The position numbers were made by a program, and so were the translations under genes. Of a DNA stretch of 64,000 nt, positions 7,805 to 16,414 are shown one piece after another. Source of the DNA: an uncultured Flavobacteriales bacterium (GTDB lineage: Bacteria > Bacteroidota > Bacteroidia > Flavobacteriales_D > Sanyastnellaceae). Each line of letters opens with the position of its first letter. Positions within the stretch are counted from its first letter, which is position 1. The notes under the pieces were generated by a model. The model had not been told where the DNA came from. It saw nothing but the letters and a program-made list of their open reading frames with translations, and ran no database searches. The DNA is taken from contig CAJQIB010000041.1 in assembly GCA_905478325.1 (NCBI GenBank), positions 1 to 64,000 on the forward strand, read 5' to 3'.

Positions 7805-9718
7805 TTACTGCACAGCCAAACGCACAACTGTGCTCTGGTCGCCTTGGGCTACGTTCACAAAATAAATTCCAGGAGCCCATGTGCTCACATCAAGACGCTC
7901 CAAAATGGCCGCAGTCTGAAAGGCATGAACAACCTGCCCCGTAGCACTCATCACCGTGATTTGGTGAGAACCTGGACGATCAATGATCAACTCCACTTGG
8001 TCCGATGCTGGGTTGGGATACATCATGATATCCTGGGCTTCCATTGGTTCAGCAAATCCGACCCAATCCTCAAAATCGATATCACCGCAATCTCCCAAAT
8101 CGTCAGCAGGAACGCGCAGGTGAACGATGTCATTGATATCGATCGGATCCAAATCTCCTCGAACGTGCAATCCAGGTTCGAAATCACGCTGATAGATAAT
8201 CTCTAACGTGCCATTCACTACGTCCGGAGCAATGCTTCCAAATACAGCTTCGTAGAGATCGTAGTCGACATCAGGTGTCAAGTCACAAGCCTCTTCAGTA
8301 TTCCACGTCATACCGCCGTCCATCGAATGAATAACGTATTGGTGACGGTAGTTCTGGACTCCCGTGCTGAAGTTCTCCATGATGGCAGAATATGTGATGT
8401 ACATGTTTCCAGAGGCATCTGAAGCCATGGAAGGGAATGCAGCACACCCAACAAAATAAGCGGCAATCTCATCTTCGAAGTCGAGGGTTCCACTCTCATC
8501 AATGTCGTATGAATAGGCTACGATTTGCGCACTATCAGGTCCCATCGTCTCATTCCAATAAGCCAGTCCATTTGTGCTTGGGAAATAGCTCGTTGTGCCA
8601 TCAATGGTATCAGCATCCATGTAATACATCGATCCATAGGATACGTGCACTTGACCATACGTGTCTACATGCACATCACCCGCACCGTCCGCATTGAAGA
8701 ACTCCTGAAACAAGCCATCTTCGTTGTAGTCCTCTCCAATCTCAGGAAGGCCCATATCGACTTCATAGAGATCAACAGGGAAGTCAACTAACAATTGCTG
8801 CTCCCACGTATCGCCATTGTCCTGACTGATCATCACAAACGAATCTGCAAAATCATTGAACGCGGCGAAGGCCACTGTGTTGCCACGTGCGTGGATGGCA
8901 TAGGTGTCACCACTGAATGAGAAAAATGCTGAACTATCGAGCTCAGAAAAAATCATATCTGTAATGTCCCACGTGTCTCCTCCGTCCTGAGAACGGTAGT
9001 ACAACAAGGCTCCATCTTGACCGTTCAAAACAGCTCCACCGTTGGCTTCAGGTGTGGAAACACAAATCACGTGTAAGCTGTTGCCGTCCTCACCTCCAGC
9101 GGCCATTCGAGGCCACAGTTTACCAACTTCCAAATCACTTTCAATGGAAGTCTCAGACCACGCTCCCGATCCGGCATCTCGCCAAGCCATGTGCAATGGA
9201 GTGTCGATACCGGCATGGCTCATGACCACCTCGCGGCCATTCGCGGTGTGCACAATAGAAGGCCAGCCGATTCGCGTTGATTCTATCCGCTCGTATGGAA
9301 TTTCATTCCAAACACTACCATTATGAAAATTGTATCCCGTCCCGCGATCATCAAATGGAGTCAATTCCAAACTCATCGTCCACGCCGCTGAGACAGCGTC
9401 TGCTCCTCCAGCCATGCGGTCATCAATGGCAGCATTGGACTGCAAGTCGTATTGCGTATAGCCAATCACTTGACGCTCTACAACCAATTCTCTTGACATG
9501 TAATGCTCAACATCCGTGGACGACTGCCCCTCCATCGGTTGCTGTGGTCGATCTGAAAAATCGGAAATGGCCATGGTGGGCATAGGCGCGGCAGTCCGAA
9601 GAGCTGGGGCCATTTGCGGTACACCGTCTAAGAGTTGACTCCCTGTGGCAACAGGGGATTGAGCAACTGCTGAAAAGCCTAGGCATATCGCCATGGCTGC
9701 AAGAGTAAAATGCTTCAT
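7805..9718 (-). CDS. Secreted BNR/sialidase-like protein with type IX secretion C-terminal domain
   Basis: A 637-residue exported protein. Residues 1-19 form a signal peptide (MKHFTLAAMAICLGFSAVAQ). The centre contains repeated short motifs of the Asp-box/BNR type, such as YYRSQDGGDTWDIT, SQDNGDTWEQQ and SMDGGMTWNTE, suggesting a sialidase-like beta-propeller. The last 75 residues are a type A T9SS sorting domain (MMYPNPASDQVELII ... APGIYFVNV). The chosen Met is residue 15 of the longest frame because it opens the signal peptide. Substrate is unknown; Asp-box propellers also occur in non-enzymatic binding proteins. Confidence 0.82.
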   Translation of the reverse strand: MKHFTLAAMAICLGFSAVAQSPVATGSQLLDGVPQMAPALRTAAPMPTMAISDFSDRPQQPMEGQSSTDVEHYMSRELVVERQVIGYTQYDLQSNAAIDDRMAGGADAVSAAWTMSLELTPFDDRGTGYNFHNGSVWNEIPYERIESTRIGWPSIVHTANGREVVMSHAGIDTPLHMAWRDAGSGAWSETSIESDLEVGKLWPRMAAGGEDGNSLHVICVSTPEANGGAVLNGQDGALLYYRSQDGGDTWDITDMIFSELDSSAFFSFSGDTYAIHARGNTVAFAAFNDFADSFVMISQDNGDTWEQQLLVDFPVDLYEVDMGLPEIGEDYNEDGLFQEFFNADGAGDVHVDTYGQVHVSYGSMYYMDADTIDGTTSYFPSTNGLAYWNETMGPDSAQIVAYSYDIDESGTLDFEDEIAAYFVGCAAFPSMASDASGNMYITYSAIMENFSTGVQNYRHQYVIHSMDGGMTWNTEEACDLTPDVDYDLYEAVFGSIAPDVVNGTLEIIYQRDFEPGLHVRGDLDPIDINDIVHLRVPADDLGDCGDIDFEDWVGFAEPMEAQDIMMYPNPASDQVELIIDRPGSHQITVMSATGQVVHAFQTAAILERLDVSTWAPGIYFVNVAQGDQSTVVRLAVQ

Positions 9719-9793
9719 GAAATAGGGTTTTGCGATGAAAAAGTACCGCAAAACAAGCAATTAATCACGGTCTTGTGATTAGAATTTATCCAC

Positions 9794-10450
9794 TCAATCT
9801 GGCAATTGAGCCAATGGGGTCTCCCGTCCGACAACCACATCACCCAATTTCACCTGTACAGTCGCGTCAAGTGGAAGAAAAACATCCACGCGAGAGCCGA
9901 ATTTGATGAACCCCATTTCCTGTCCCGGTCCGACCTGATCACCCTCTTTAAGATACCAGCAAATTCTTCTTGCCACAGCACCTGCTATTTGTCGAAACAT
10001 AACCACACCGTGCTTTCCCTCGATCACATGCGTCGTTCGTTCATTCTCCGTGCTGCTCTTCGGATGCCACGCGACCAAAAATTTGCCCGGATGGTAGCGG
10101 GATAACAACACCTTACCCGCAATGGGCGCCCATTGGGCATGCACATTCAACGGGCTCATGAAAATACTCACCTGAATCCTCCGGTTCTTGAACCATTCCG
10201 TCTCCTCAACTTCCTCAATCACCACCACTTTTCCATCACTGGGACAGACCACTTGCCGGTCTGACACCTCTCCAACCGGACGATGGGGCATGCGGAAAAA
10301 ATTCAAGATAAGCCCCAGCAGAATGAGCGCTGCTGAGCAAACCAAAACCAACAACCACATTGGAAAAAACAGCGAAGCCAGCCAGACAAGCCCAGCATCA
10401 AATATCAAAACCACCAATAAAGTAGGAATTCCTTCGCGATGAAACGTCAT
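9794..10450 (-). CDS. psd: Phosphatidylserine decarboxylase
   Basis: Converts phosphatidylserine to phosphatidylethanolamine at the inner membrane. At 218 residues it is of the short type. Two N-terminal hydrophobic helices (about residues 9-30 and 33-52) precede the catalytic region, with VCPSDGKVVVIEEV, SIFMSPLNVHAQWAP and, near the C-terminus, KFGSRVDVFLP. The Gly-Ser in the last motif is the expected self-cleavage site that makes the pyruvoyl group. The start overlaps the cdsA stop by 4 bases, so the two phospholipid genes are translationally coupled. Confidence 0.92.
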   Translation of the reverse strand: MTFHREGIPTLLVVLIFDAGLVWLASLFFPMWLLVLVCSAALILLGLILNFFRMPHRPVGEVSDRQVVCPSDGKVVVIEEVEETEWFKNRRIQVSIFMSPLNVHAQWAPIAGKVLLSRYHPGKFLVAWHPKSSTENERTTHVIEGKHGVVMFRQIAGAVARRICWYLKEGDQVGPGQEMGFIKFGSRVDVFLPLDATVQVKLGDVVVGRETPLAQLPD

Positions 10451-11097
10451 ATGAATAACAGATTAAAGAAGAACTGAATCTCAAAATAATGGACTAACAA
10501 AACGAAGATTGGTGCTGCAAATAGAAAACCATCAAAGCGATCCAAAACGCCTCCATGACCCGGTAAAATAGACCCTGAATCTTTGATTCCATGGCTGCGT
10601 TTCCATGCACTCTCTACTAAATCCCCTGCTGTCGCTGCCACGCCTAAGAGGACCCCAACCCAAGCCCATTCCCACCCCATAAGCCACCACGCCACGAGTC
10701 CAGCCAGCATCACGCCTCCAATCAAACCTTCCCAAGATTTCCCAGGAGAAACACGCGGCATAAGCTTGTGTTTACCCAATGGTTTCCCAACGAGATATGC
10801 CCCCGTATCATTGGCCCAAATCATCCCAATGAAAGTGAGCAATGGCGCCGGATTGAAGCCACTTTTCCAATCCCAAACAAGAAGTAGCATCACAGCGGTC
10901 ATACCGACCATGAGCATGGCAAAAAGGAGCGACGCGAATTGTTTTTTAATGACCATCGGGCGACGCCATTCAGCGACTGCCACAAGAGATACGATACCCC
11001 AGAACACGCCATTGGACCCTAGACTCCAAACAACAGCGGCAATGACAACCGAAGCAAACAACAATCCTGTAACACTGCGTATTGCGGTCTCTTTCAT
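10447..11097 (-). CDS. cdsA: Phosphatidate cytidylyltransferase (compact form)
   Basis: Makes CDP-diacylglycerol from phosphatidate and CTP in the inner membrane. The C-terminal signature is intact: RVSPGKSWEGLIGG, AGDLVESAWKRSHGIKDSG and PGHGGVLDRFD with its acidic residues. The protein has 216 residues, whereas family members usually have 260-285; an in-frame stop 10 codons upstream rules out a longer N-terminus, and the region between the AEWRRP segment and SPGKSWEG appears shortened. It precedes psd with a 4-base overlap and follows the DUF2007 gene. Confidence 0.9.
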   Translation of the reverse strand: MKETAIRSVTGLLFASVVIAAVVWSLGSNGVFWGIVSLVAVAEWRRPMVIKKQFASLLFAMLMVGMTAVMLLLVWDWKSGFNPAPLLTFIGMIWANDTGAYLVGKPLGKHKLMPRVSPGKSWEGLIGGVMLAGLVAWWLMGWEWAWVGVLLGVAATAGDLVESAWKRSHGIKDSGSILPGHGGVLDRFDGFLFAAPIFVLLVHYFEIQFFFNLLFI

Positions 11098-11104
11098 CCC
11101 ATTT

Positions 11105-11305
11105 TTATGCTTCCGTGTCTTCGATCAACTGTGAAGCCCGTTCGACATCCTCCAAACGGACTTTGAGTTCGATGGTGCCAAAATGGTAACTGCTATCACG
11201 CTGATTCAAAACCACTGCAGGAATGGCGTGTTTTTCTAAAACTGATCGACGCAATTCCACAGCAGGAAGAAAACTCCCCACATATATGGTGCTCCAATCT
11301 TTCAT
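11105..11305 (-). CDS. DUF2007-type small protein
   Basis: A 66-residue protein, IYVGSFLPAVELRRSVLEK followed by VVLNQRDSSYHFGTIELKV, resembling the DUF2007 fold of putative signal-transducing small proteins. No catalytic motif is visible. Its ATG overlaps the ftsH stop by 4 bases and its stop is 7 bases before cdsA, so it is an internal gene of the ftsH-cdsA-psd transcript. Function unknown. Confidence 0.8.
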   Translation of the reverse strand: MKDWSTIYVGSFLPAVELRRSVLEKHAIPAVVLNQRDSSYHFGTIELKVRLEDVERASQLIEDTEA

Positions 11306-13377
11306 GCGCTCTCAGAAGGAAGATTGGAGGCAGAATCAGACGTGCCTTCCTTGCCATCCCCTTCTTCCGAATCCGGTCCTTTAGAATCAGTCGATACCGG
11401 TGTATCCTCCACAATCATCTCTGGGGATGACGCCTCAAGAAGGGGCTCCTTCACAGGAGCCAACGGTACAATTTCTTCAACGGAGGCAAACGGTCTCTTC
11501 CCCAAAATCCGGAGTAGATCTTCCTTGAAAATCACCTCATTTTCGAGCAGCGAATCCGCCAACCCCACCAACTTTTCTTTATTGGTTCTGAGGATTTCCT
11601 TGGCACGGTCATAAGCCCCCTCAATCAAAATGCTCACTTCCTCGTCAATGATTCGAGACGTCTCTTCGCTGTATGGCTTTGTAAAGGATTGATCCCCTGT
11701 GCTATCATAGTAGCTGCGATTTCCAATTCGGGGGTTCAAACCGTACACAGTCACCATGGCATAGGCCTGCTTCGTGACTTTTTCTAAATCACTCAAAGCG
11801 CCCGTTGAGATCTTATTGAACATCACTTCTTCGGCCGCTCGACCACCCAGCGCCGCACACATTTCATCAACCAATTGCTCCGTCGTGGTGATTTGTCTTT
11901 CTTCGGGAAGATACCATGCTGCTCCTAACGACTGTCCGCGAGGAACAATACTAACCTTGACAAGTGGAGATGCAAATTCGACCAACCAGCTAACAAGCGC
12001 ATGCCCCGCCTCGTGGTAGGCAATGGTCTTCTTTTCAGAAGCCGAGATGATTTTCGAGCGCTTTTCCAACCCACCAATGATGCGATCTACCGCATCCAAG
12101 AAGTCTTGATGCCTCACTTCATCCTGGCCTTTCCGAGCAGCAAACAAAGCCGCTTCATTGCACACGTTTGCTATGTCTGCACCACTGAACCCAGGAGTTT
12201 GTCTCGATAAGAAGTCCACATCAATCGATGCGTCAATTTTGATCGGACGCAGGTGCACTTCAAAAATCTGTTTGCGCTCGGTTAAATCGGGCATGTCGAC
12301 ATAAATCTGACGATCAAACCTCCCCGCTCGCATCAATGCCTTGTCCAAAATGTCAGCCCGATTCGTTGCGGCCAGTATGATCACTCCACTGTTGGTGCCA
12401 AACCCATCCATCTCCGTCAAGAGTTGGTTCAACGTGTTTTCACGCTCGTCATTGGATCCCATACTCGCATTTTTGCCGCGTGCACGCCCTATGGCATCAA
12501 TCTCATCAATGAAAATGATGGCCGGTGATTTCTCTTTGGCCTGCTTGAACAAATCGCGCACTCGTGAAGCTCCAACTCCAACAAACATCTCTACAAAATC
12601 TGAACCACTCAAGGAGAAAAAAGGAACCTGCGCTTCTCCTGCTACCGCTTTTGCAAGCAATGTCTTACCTGTTCCTGGAGGACCCACGAGAAGCGCTCCC
12701 TTTGGGATTTTAGCCCCAAGATTGGTGTACTTCTCTGGTGCCTTCAAAAACGCCACAATTTCTTCCAACTCTTCTTTCGCTCCATCCAATCCAGCCACAT
12801 CTCCAAAGTTTGTATCCGTTCCCTGGCCTTTCTCGAAGAGCTGCGCTTTGGATTTTCCAATATTGAATAGTTGACCTCCTGCCGGTCCACCGCCTCCCAA
12901 ACGACGCATAATCAACACCCATACGCCAATCATTACAGCGAAAAACAACACGTAGGTCACCATCTGTTGGCCCCATTCATTTACGGGTTCAAATACGTAC
13001 TCGTAATCATATTGCTCCGAGAGCTGTTTCAGATCGTCGAGATACGCATCGCCCGCTGGAACGAAGAGCCAGAAATCTGAAGAACGGTATACCGCACTGA
13101 TTAAAGACTTTTCATCTTGGTCCGCATTCATTTCCTCACGGACCTCATCGCGCAACAAAATCGTAGCGCGCTGACCATCAAAGACTACACTCTTGACATC
13201 GCCTTTCTCAATGTAATCTTTGAATTCAGACCATTGTATTTGACGGCCATCTTGTCCCGAATTGAGCAAAAGCATGCCCAATAAGACAAACCCAATGACG
13301 GCATAAACCCAATAAAAATTGAGATTTGGCTTTTTACCGCCTTTATCCGCTGATGTATTCTGGTTGTTATCTTCCAT
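11302..13377 (-). CDS. ftsH: ATP-dependent zinc metalloprotease FtsH
   Basis: Membrane-anchored hexameric AAA+ protease that degrades membrane and short-lived cytosolic proteins. Two membrane helices (about residues 23-40 and 137-156) flank a periplasmic domain. Walker A GPPGTGKT, Walker B IIFIDEID, the second region of homology (ATNRADILDKALMRAGRFDR) and the zinc motif HEAGH are all present. The acidic/Ser-rich tail (about 60 residues) is low complexity. Length 691. It sits between rsfS (20 bases upstream) and DUF2007 (4-base overlap). Confidence 0.96.
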   Translation of the reverse strand: MEDNNQNTSADKGGKKPNLNFYWVYAVIGFVLLGMLLLNSGQDGRQIQWSEFKDYIEKGDVKSVVFDGQRATILLRDEVREEMNADQDEKSLISAVYRSSDFWLFVPAGDAYLDDLKQLSEQYDYEYVFEPVNEWGQQMVTYVLFFAVMIGVWVLIMRRLGGGGPAGGQLFNIGKSKAQLFEKGQGTDTNFGDVAGLDGAKEELEEIVAFLKAPEKYTNLGAKIPKGALLVGPPGTGKTLLAKAVAGEAQVPFFSLSGSDFVEMFVGVGASRVRDLFKQAKEKSPAIIFIDEIDAIGRARGKNASMGSNDERENTLNQLLTEMDGFGTNSGVIILAATNRADILDKALMRAGRFDRQIYVDMPDLTERKQIFEVHLRPIKIDASIDVDFLSRQTPGFSGADIANVCNEAALFAARKGQDEVRHQDFLDAVDRIIGGLEKRSKIISASEKKTIAYHEAGHALVSWLVEFASPLVKVSIVPRGQSLGAAWYLPEERQITTTEQLVDEMCAALGGRAAEEVMFNKISTGALSDLEKVTKQAYAMVTVYGLNPRIGNRSYYDSTGDQSFTKPYSEETSRIIDEEVSILIEGAYDRAKEILRTNKEKLVGLADSLLENEVIFKEDLLRILGKRPFASVEEIVPLAPVKEPLLEASSPEMIVEDTPVSTDSKGPDSEEGDGKEGTSDSASNLPSESA

Positions 13378-13397
13378 GATCTATTGGATCCTTCAGT

Positions 13398-13754
13398 TCA
13401 AACTTCTTCCACGGATTGAACAGCGGCATCGCCCCAAAGTTCTTCCAAGGCATAGCGTGTTCTTGCTTCTTCGTGAAACACATGGACAACGACATCACTG
13501 TAGTCTAAGATTGCCCATTCCCCATTGCCCAATCCTTGCTTGGACCAAGGGCGCTCATCGAGGCGATCGCGTGTCATGTCTTCCACGGCATGAGCCAACG
13601 CTTCTACCTGGGTTCTACTGGTGCCGTGTGCAACGACAAACCAAGCGGCTACGGCATGAGGCACTTCTCGCAGGTCAAGCACCGTAATACGGTGACCTTT
13701 AACTTCTTGAAGTCCTTCGATAACGGCTTCTAACAAGGGGGGCTGTACGGCCAA
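13398..13754 (-). CDS. rsfS: Ribosomal silencing factor RsfS (Iojap family)
   Basis: Binds L14 of the 50S subunit and blocks subunit joining during starvation. The 118-residue sequence shows the family pattern: LLEAVIEGLQEVKGHRITVLDLR, then WFVVAHGTSRTQVEALA and WAILDYSDVVVHVFHEEARTRY near the C-terminus. No ATG is available: the frame is closed by TAA five codons upstream, leaving TTG at 13754 as the likely start. It heads the ftsH-cdsA-psd run, a known Bacteroidota neighbourhood. Confidence 0.88.
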   Translation of the reverse strand: MAVQPPLLEAVIEGLQEVKGHRITVLDLREVPHAVAAWFVVAHGTSRTQVEALAHAVEDMTRDRLDERPWSKQGLGNGEWAILDYSDVVVHVFHEEARTRYALEELWGDAAVQSVEEV

Positions 13755-13875
13755 AAGTTCGGGGTCTTAGGCTATGAATAGGAAGCGCAAGATACGAAGC
13801 GAGAAGGCATTGAACAGACGAAGAGCTGCGAAAACATGCCAATTGAATTTTCCCTTCTACTATCTAGGAATTCGT

Positions 13876-13883
13876 TACTTTCG
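13876..13883 (+). promoter_or_regulatory. birA -7 promoter element
   Basis: TACTTTCG, one mismatch to TAnnTTTG, followed by GCTC and the ATG at 13888; supports that start rather than the upstream ATG of the open frame. Confidence 0.5.
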
Positions 13884-13887
13884 GCTC

Positions 13888-14736
13888 ATGCCAATTGAAT
13901 CGAAATCGTCAACTGTGCCAGGCCATTGGGAAGATGCATTTCGATTTCATTTTTCTGAAATTTCCAGCACCAATGATGCCGCGATGAACTGGCTGCGCGA
14001 AAGCAAAGCAGGGCAAGCGGCCATATTCACAACGACGCATCAAACAGCGGGTCGCGGGCAACAAGGAAAAGTCTGGGAACATCGTGCAAATCAAGACCTT
14101 GCTTGGAGCGCAGCCGTACATTTTACAACACCACGCAACGCCCAAACCATTGACAGCACCTTTTGGCTGCAGCTGAACATGACCGTCTCTGAAGCTGTCA
14201 AACGATGCATTGCAGGTACTTTGGATGCCCTCCCAGCCCCTGAAGTCCGCATCAAATGGCCCAATGACGTGCTCATTCGCCATGATGGCGCCTGGAAAAA
14301 GTGTGCGGGGATTCTATTGGAGAATCATTGGAAAGGACAAAATATGCATGGCATCGTCATCGGGATTGGCATGAACATCGCTTCGTATTCTTCCAATCAA
14401 CAATGGGTTGCTCTGCAAACATTTTCCTCACAAGCACTCACGATTCCAATGTGTCAAGACAAACTAGAGCAAGAGCTCAGCGGGCTGTTCCCATTCTCAT
14501 CTCTCGGAGCCAACCCCATCTCTACCGAACAACTGGAACAGTACCAGCGCAGCTTATTTGGATGGAATGAAGTGCTGTCATTTGAATGGAAAGATGGTAT
14601 CCATCAAGGGCGGTTTTTGGGAATCAACGCAACGGGGCAGGCGCAAATTCAGTGGATAGATGGACCCCATGCTGGAAAGACAACTTCCCATGTATCTGCT
14701 GGAGACCTTCGGTGGGTGTCGCTCATGCGACGTTGA
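13888..14736 (+). CDS. birA: Biotin-[acetyl-CoA-carboxylase] ligase
   Basis: Activates biotin to biotinyl-AMP and transfers it to the biotin carboxyl carrier protein. The catalytic motif (S/T)GRGxxGRxW appears as TAGRGQQGKVWEH, followed by KWPNDVLI and CAGILLENHW, all typical. The N-terminal helix-turn-helix of bifunctional BirA repressors is absent, so it is an enzyme only. Length 282 from Met13888; a longer frame starts at 13774, but the -7 element lies immediately before 13888. It is convergent with the next gene, stop to stop only 2 bases apart. Confidence 0.92.
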   Translation: MPIESKSSTVPGHWEDAFRFHFSEISSTNDAAMNWLRESKAGQAAIFTTTHQTAGRGQQGKVWEHRANQDLAWSAAVHFTTPRNAQTIDSTFWLQLNMTVSEAVKRCIAGTLDALPAPEVRIKWPNDVLIRHDGAWKKCAGILLENHWKGQNMHGIVIGIGMNIASYSSNQQWVALQTFSSQALTIPMCQDKLEQELSGLFPFSSLGANPISTEQLEQYQRSLFGWNEVLSFEWKDGIHQGRFLGINATGQAQIQWIDGPHAGKTTSHVSAGDLRWVSLMRR

Positions 14737-14738
14737 TC

Positions 14739-15143
14739 TCAGCCTAGCGGAAAACGACCCACGATTTTCTCGACCATTCCATCAAAGATCTTTTGAAGTG
14801 GCTTTTCTGCCATCATCTTCATGAATGGGTTCAAATCGGCGTCACAAACAACTTGAACATTCGACCCGTTATCCAACGATTCCATCTTAACCGTGAGACC
14901 AAATCGAATCGGAGTGCCTTGTTGAGAGCTAAATTGAATGAATTCAGGTCGTTCCTCAGATGTCTTCTTGATGACGACATCAAATCCTCCTGCGACTTTG
15001 AATTGGCAGACATCACCGTCCAATTGAAACGACTGCACCTGATCGCTCGGCAAGAGCGACTCCAAGTTTTCAAGGTTGGATACGAAATCAAACAAAACTT
15101 CAGAGGTACAACCAACCTGCGCGATAGGACTTTTAATTTCCAT
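14739..15143 (-). CDS. SRPBCC (START/Bet v1-like) protein
   Basis: A 134-residue single-domain protein whose opening KSPIAQVGCTSEVLFDFVSNLENLESLLPSD and closing FDGMVEKIVGRFP are typical of Bacteroidota SRPBCC proteins, a fold with a hydrophobic ligand-binding cavity. Ligand and role are unknown. It lies 5 bases downstream of pyrE on the same strand, so it probably shares the pyrE transcript; nothing in it suggests pyrimidine metabolism. Confidence 0.75.
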   Translation of the reverse strand: MEIKSPIAQVGCTSEVLFDFVSNLENLESLLPSDQVQSFQLDGDVCQFKVAGGFDVVIKKTSEERPEFIQFSSQQGTPIRFGLTVKMESLDNGSNVQVVCDADLNPFMKMMAEKPLQKIFDGMVEKIVGRFPLG

Positions 15144-15148
15144 TCCTT

Positions 15149-15799
15149 TTAGCTCTGTTGATCACTCCAAGCCACGGGATCTTTCGACCACTTGTCCAAG
15201 GCCATTTTCTGACCTTGCGTAATGTATCCTTCTGTTGCCGCTTGATCCAGCATCGTCGGATAATCGGTTAGGGTGCTAAATGTACAATTTGCCTTTTCGA
15301 AGGCTTGAACGGAATCCGAAAAACCATAGGTGAAAATGGCAATGAGTCCCTTGACTTCTATCCCTGCTTCGCGCAAAGCATCTACTGCCTTCAAACTACT
15401 TTGACCCGTTGAAATTAAATCTTCAATCACAACCACATTGGATACTGCTGATAAATCCCCTTCAATATGATTGCCCATGCCGTGCGCTTTGGCTCCCGAT
15501 CGGACATAGATAAAAGGCAGCCCCAATTCCTGAGCAACGAGCGCACCCAAAGCAATTCCTCCAGTGGCTACACCCGCAATTCCATCCACCTTTCCAAAAC
15601 GATTTTCGACCTCTTCTGAGCACATCTGACGGATGAACGTTCGCACCGTTGGGTGACTCAACGTCTTCCGATTGTCACAATAAATGGGCGATTTCCGACC
15701 ACTTGCCCATGTAAATGGCTCATTAGGACGGAGTTGTATTGCTTTGATTCGCAATAAGAATTCCGCTACTTTACGCTTGCTTTCCACAGACAAAGTCAT
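15149..15799 (-). CDS. pyrE: Orotate phosphoribosyltransferase
   Basis: Forms orotidine 5'-phosphate from orotate and PRPP in pyrimidine synthesis. The PRPP-binding motif is VVVIEDLISTGQSS and the substrate loop is RSGAKAHGMGNHIEGD; FTWASGRKSPIYCDNR is the usual N-terminal segment. Length 216 is normal. The ATG follows the -7-like TACATTCG by four bases, and it begins only 7 bases from the divergent NUDIX start, so the two promoters lie inside each other's coding regions. Confidence 0.94.
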   Translation of the reverse strand: MTLSVESKRKVAEFLLRIKAIQLRPNEPFTWASGRKSPIYCDNRKTLSHPTVRTFIRQMCSEEVENRFGKVDGIAGVATGGIALGALVAQELGLPFIYVRSGAKAHGMGNHIEGDLSAVSNVVVIEDLISTGQSSLKAVDALREAGIEVKGLIAIFTYGFSDSVQAFEKANCTFSTLTDYPTMLDQAATEGYITQGQKMALDKWSKDPVAWSDQQS

Positions 15800-15803
15800 G
15801 ACG

Positions 15804-15811
15804 CGAATGTA
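15804..15811 (-). promoter_or_regulatory. pyrE -7 promoter element
   Basis: Minus-strand TACATTCG, then CGTC and the pyrE ATG. The element lies across the start region of the divergent NUDIX gene. Confidence 0.45.
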
Positions 15812-16409
15812 TGAAGTTTATATGCTCAATCGGCCAGTCCTTTTCATAGAAAAATGGACCGGTTCGGATTCATCTTTCGTCATCCATGAGCCCGACAATA
15901 AAGGTCTCAAAGATCTCGCTCAGATGCTTCGAATGCATCCACACATTGTCCAAATTGAATTGATCTCTGACGATTTAGAAGCTCTTTGGATGCGGTACTG
16001 TTTGATGTACCGAGAAGTCCTCGCGGCAGGCTGCGTCGTCGAAAACAACACCAACGACATTCTCTGGATTGAACGAAACGGAAAATGGGATTTGCCCAAA
16101 GGCAAGGTCGAAAAATTCGAAAGCATCGAAGAAGCTGCAATCCGAGAAGTGCAAGAAGAAACCGGAATCACTGGACTATCGATTGCCTCCGATCTGGGAA
16201 AGACCTACCACACGTATGATGAAAACGGCACGCCTGTCCTCAAGACAACGTTTTGGTTTCATGCCCGACACGATGGGGGGAAAACTACAGGAACTCCACA
16301 ATCTCAAGAAGGCATCACATCCGTTCAATGGCATCAACAACCTACTGAAAATCGCATCCTTGAGCGTGCGTATCCTAGTCTCACCAACTTGGTTCAAAAG
16401 CTACACTGA
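15807..16409 (+). CDS. NUDIX hydrolase
   Basis: Mg-dependent hydrolase of a nucleoside-diphosphate-linked compound. The Nudix box is complete: G-K-V-E-K-F-E-S-I-E-E-A-A-I-R-E-V-Q-E-E at the expected spacing with TGITGL after it. The first 60 residues are an extra N-terminal segment that is not part of the Nudix fold. The start may be 15798 (Met-Thr-Arg-Met) or 15807; the first would overlap the pyrE ATG by 2 bases. Substrate cannot be deduced. The stop is 5 bases from the convergent next gene. Confidence 0.85.
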   Translation: MYEVYMLNRPVLFIEKWTGSDSSFVIHEPDNKGLKDLAQMLRMHPHIVQIELISDDLEALWMRYCLMYREVLAAGCVVENNTNDILWIERNGKWDLPKGKVEKFESIEEAAIREVQEETGITGLSIASDLGKTYHTYDENGTPVLKTTFWFHARHDGGKTTGTPQSQEGITSVQWHQQPTENRILERAYPSLTNLVQKLH

Positions 16410-16414
16410 ACCGC

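Noticed and set aside
12341-12874. 177-codon plus-strand frame over ftsH
   Set aside because: Antisense shadow of a clear AAA+ protease sequence.
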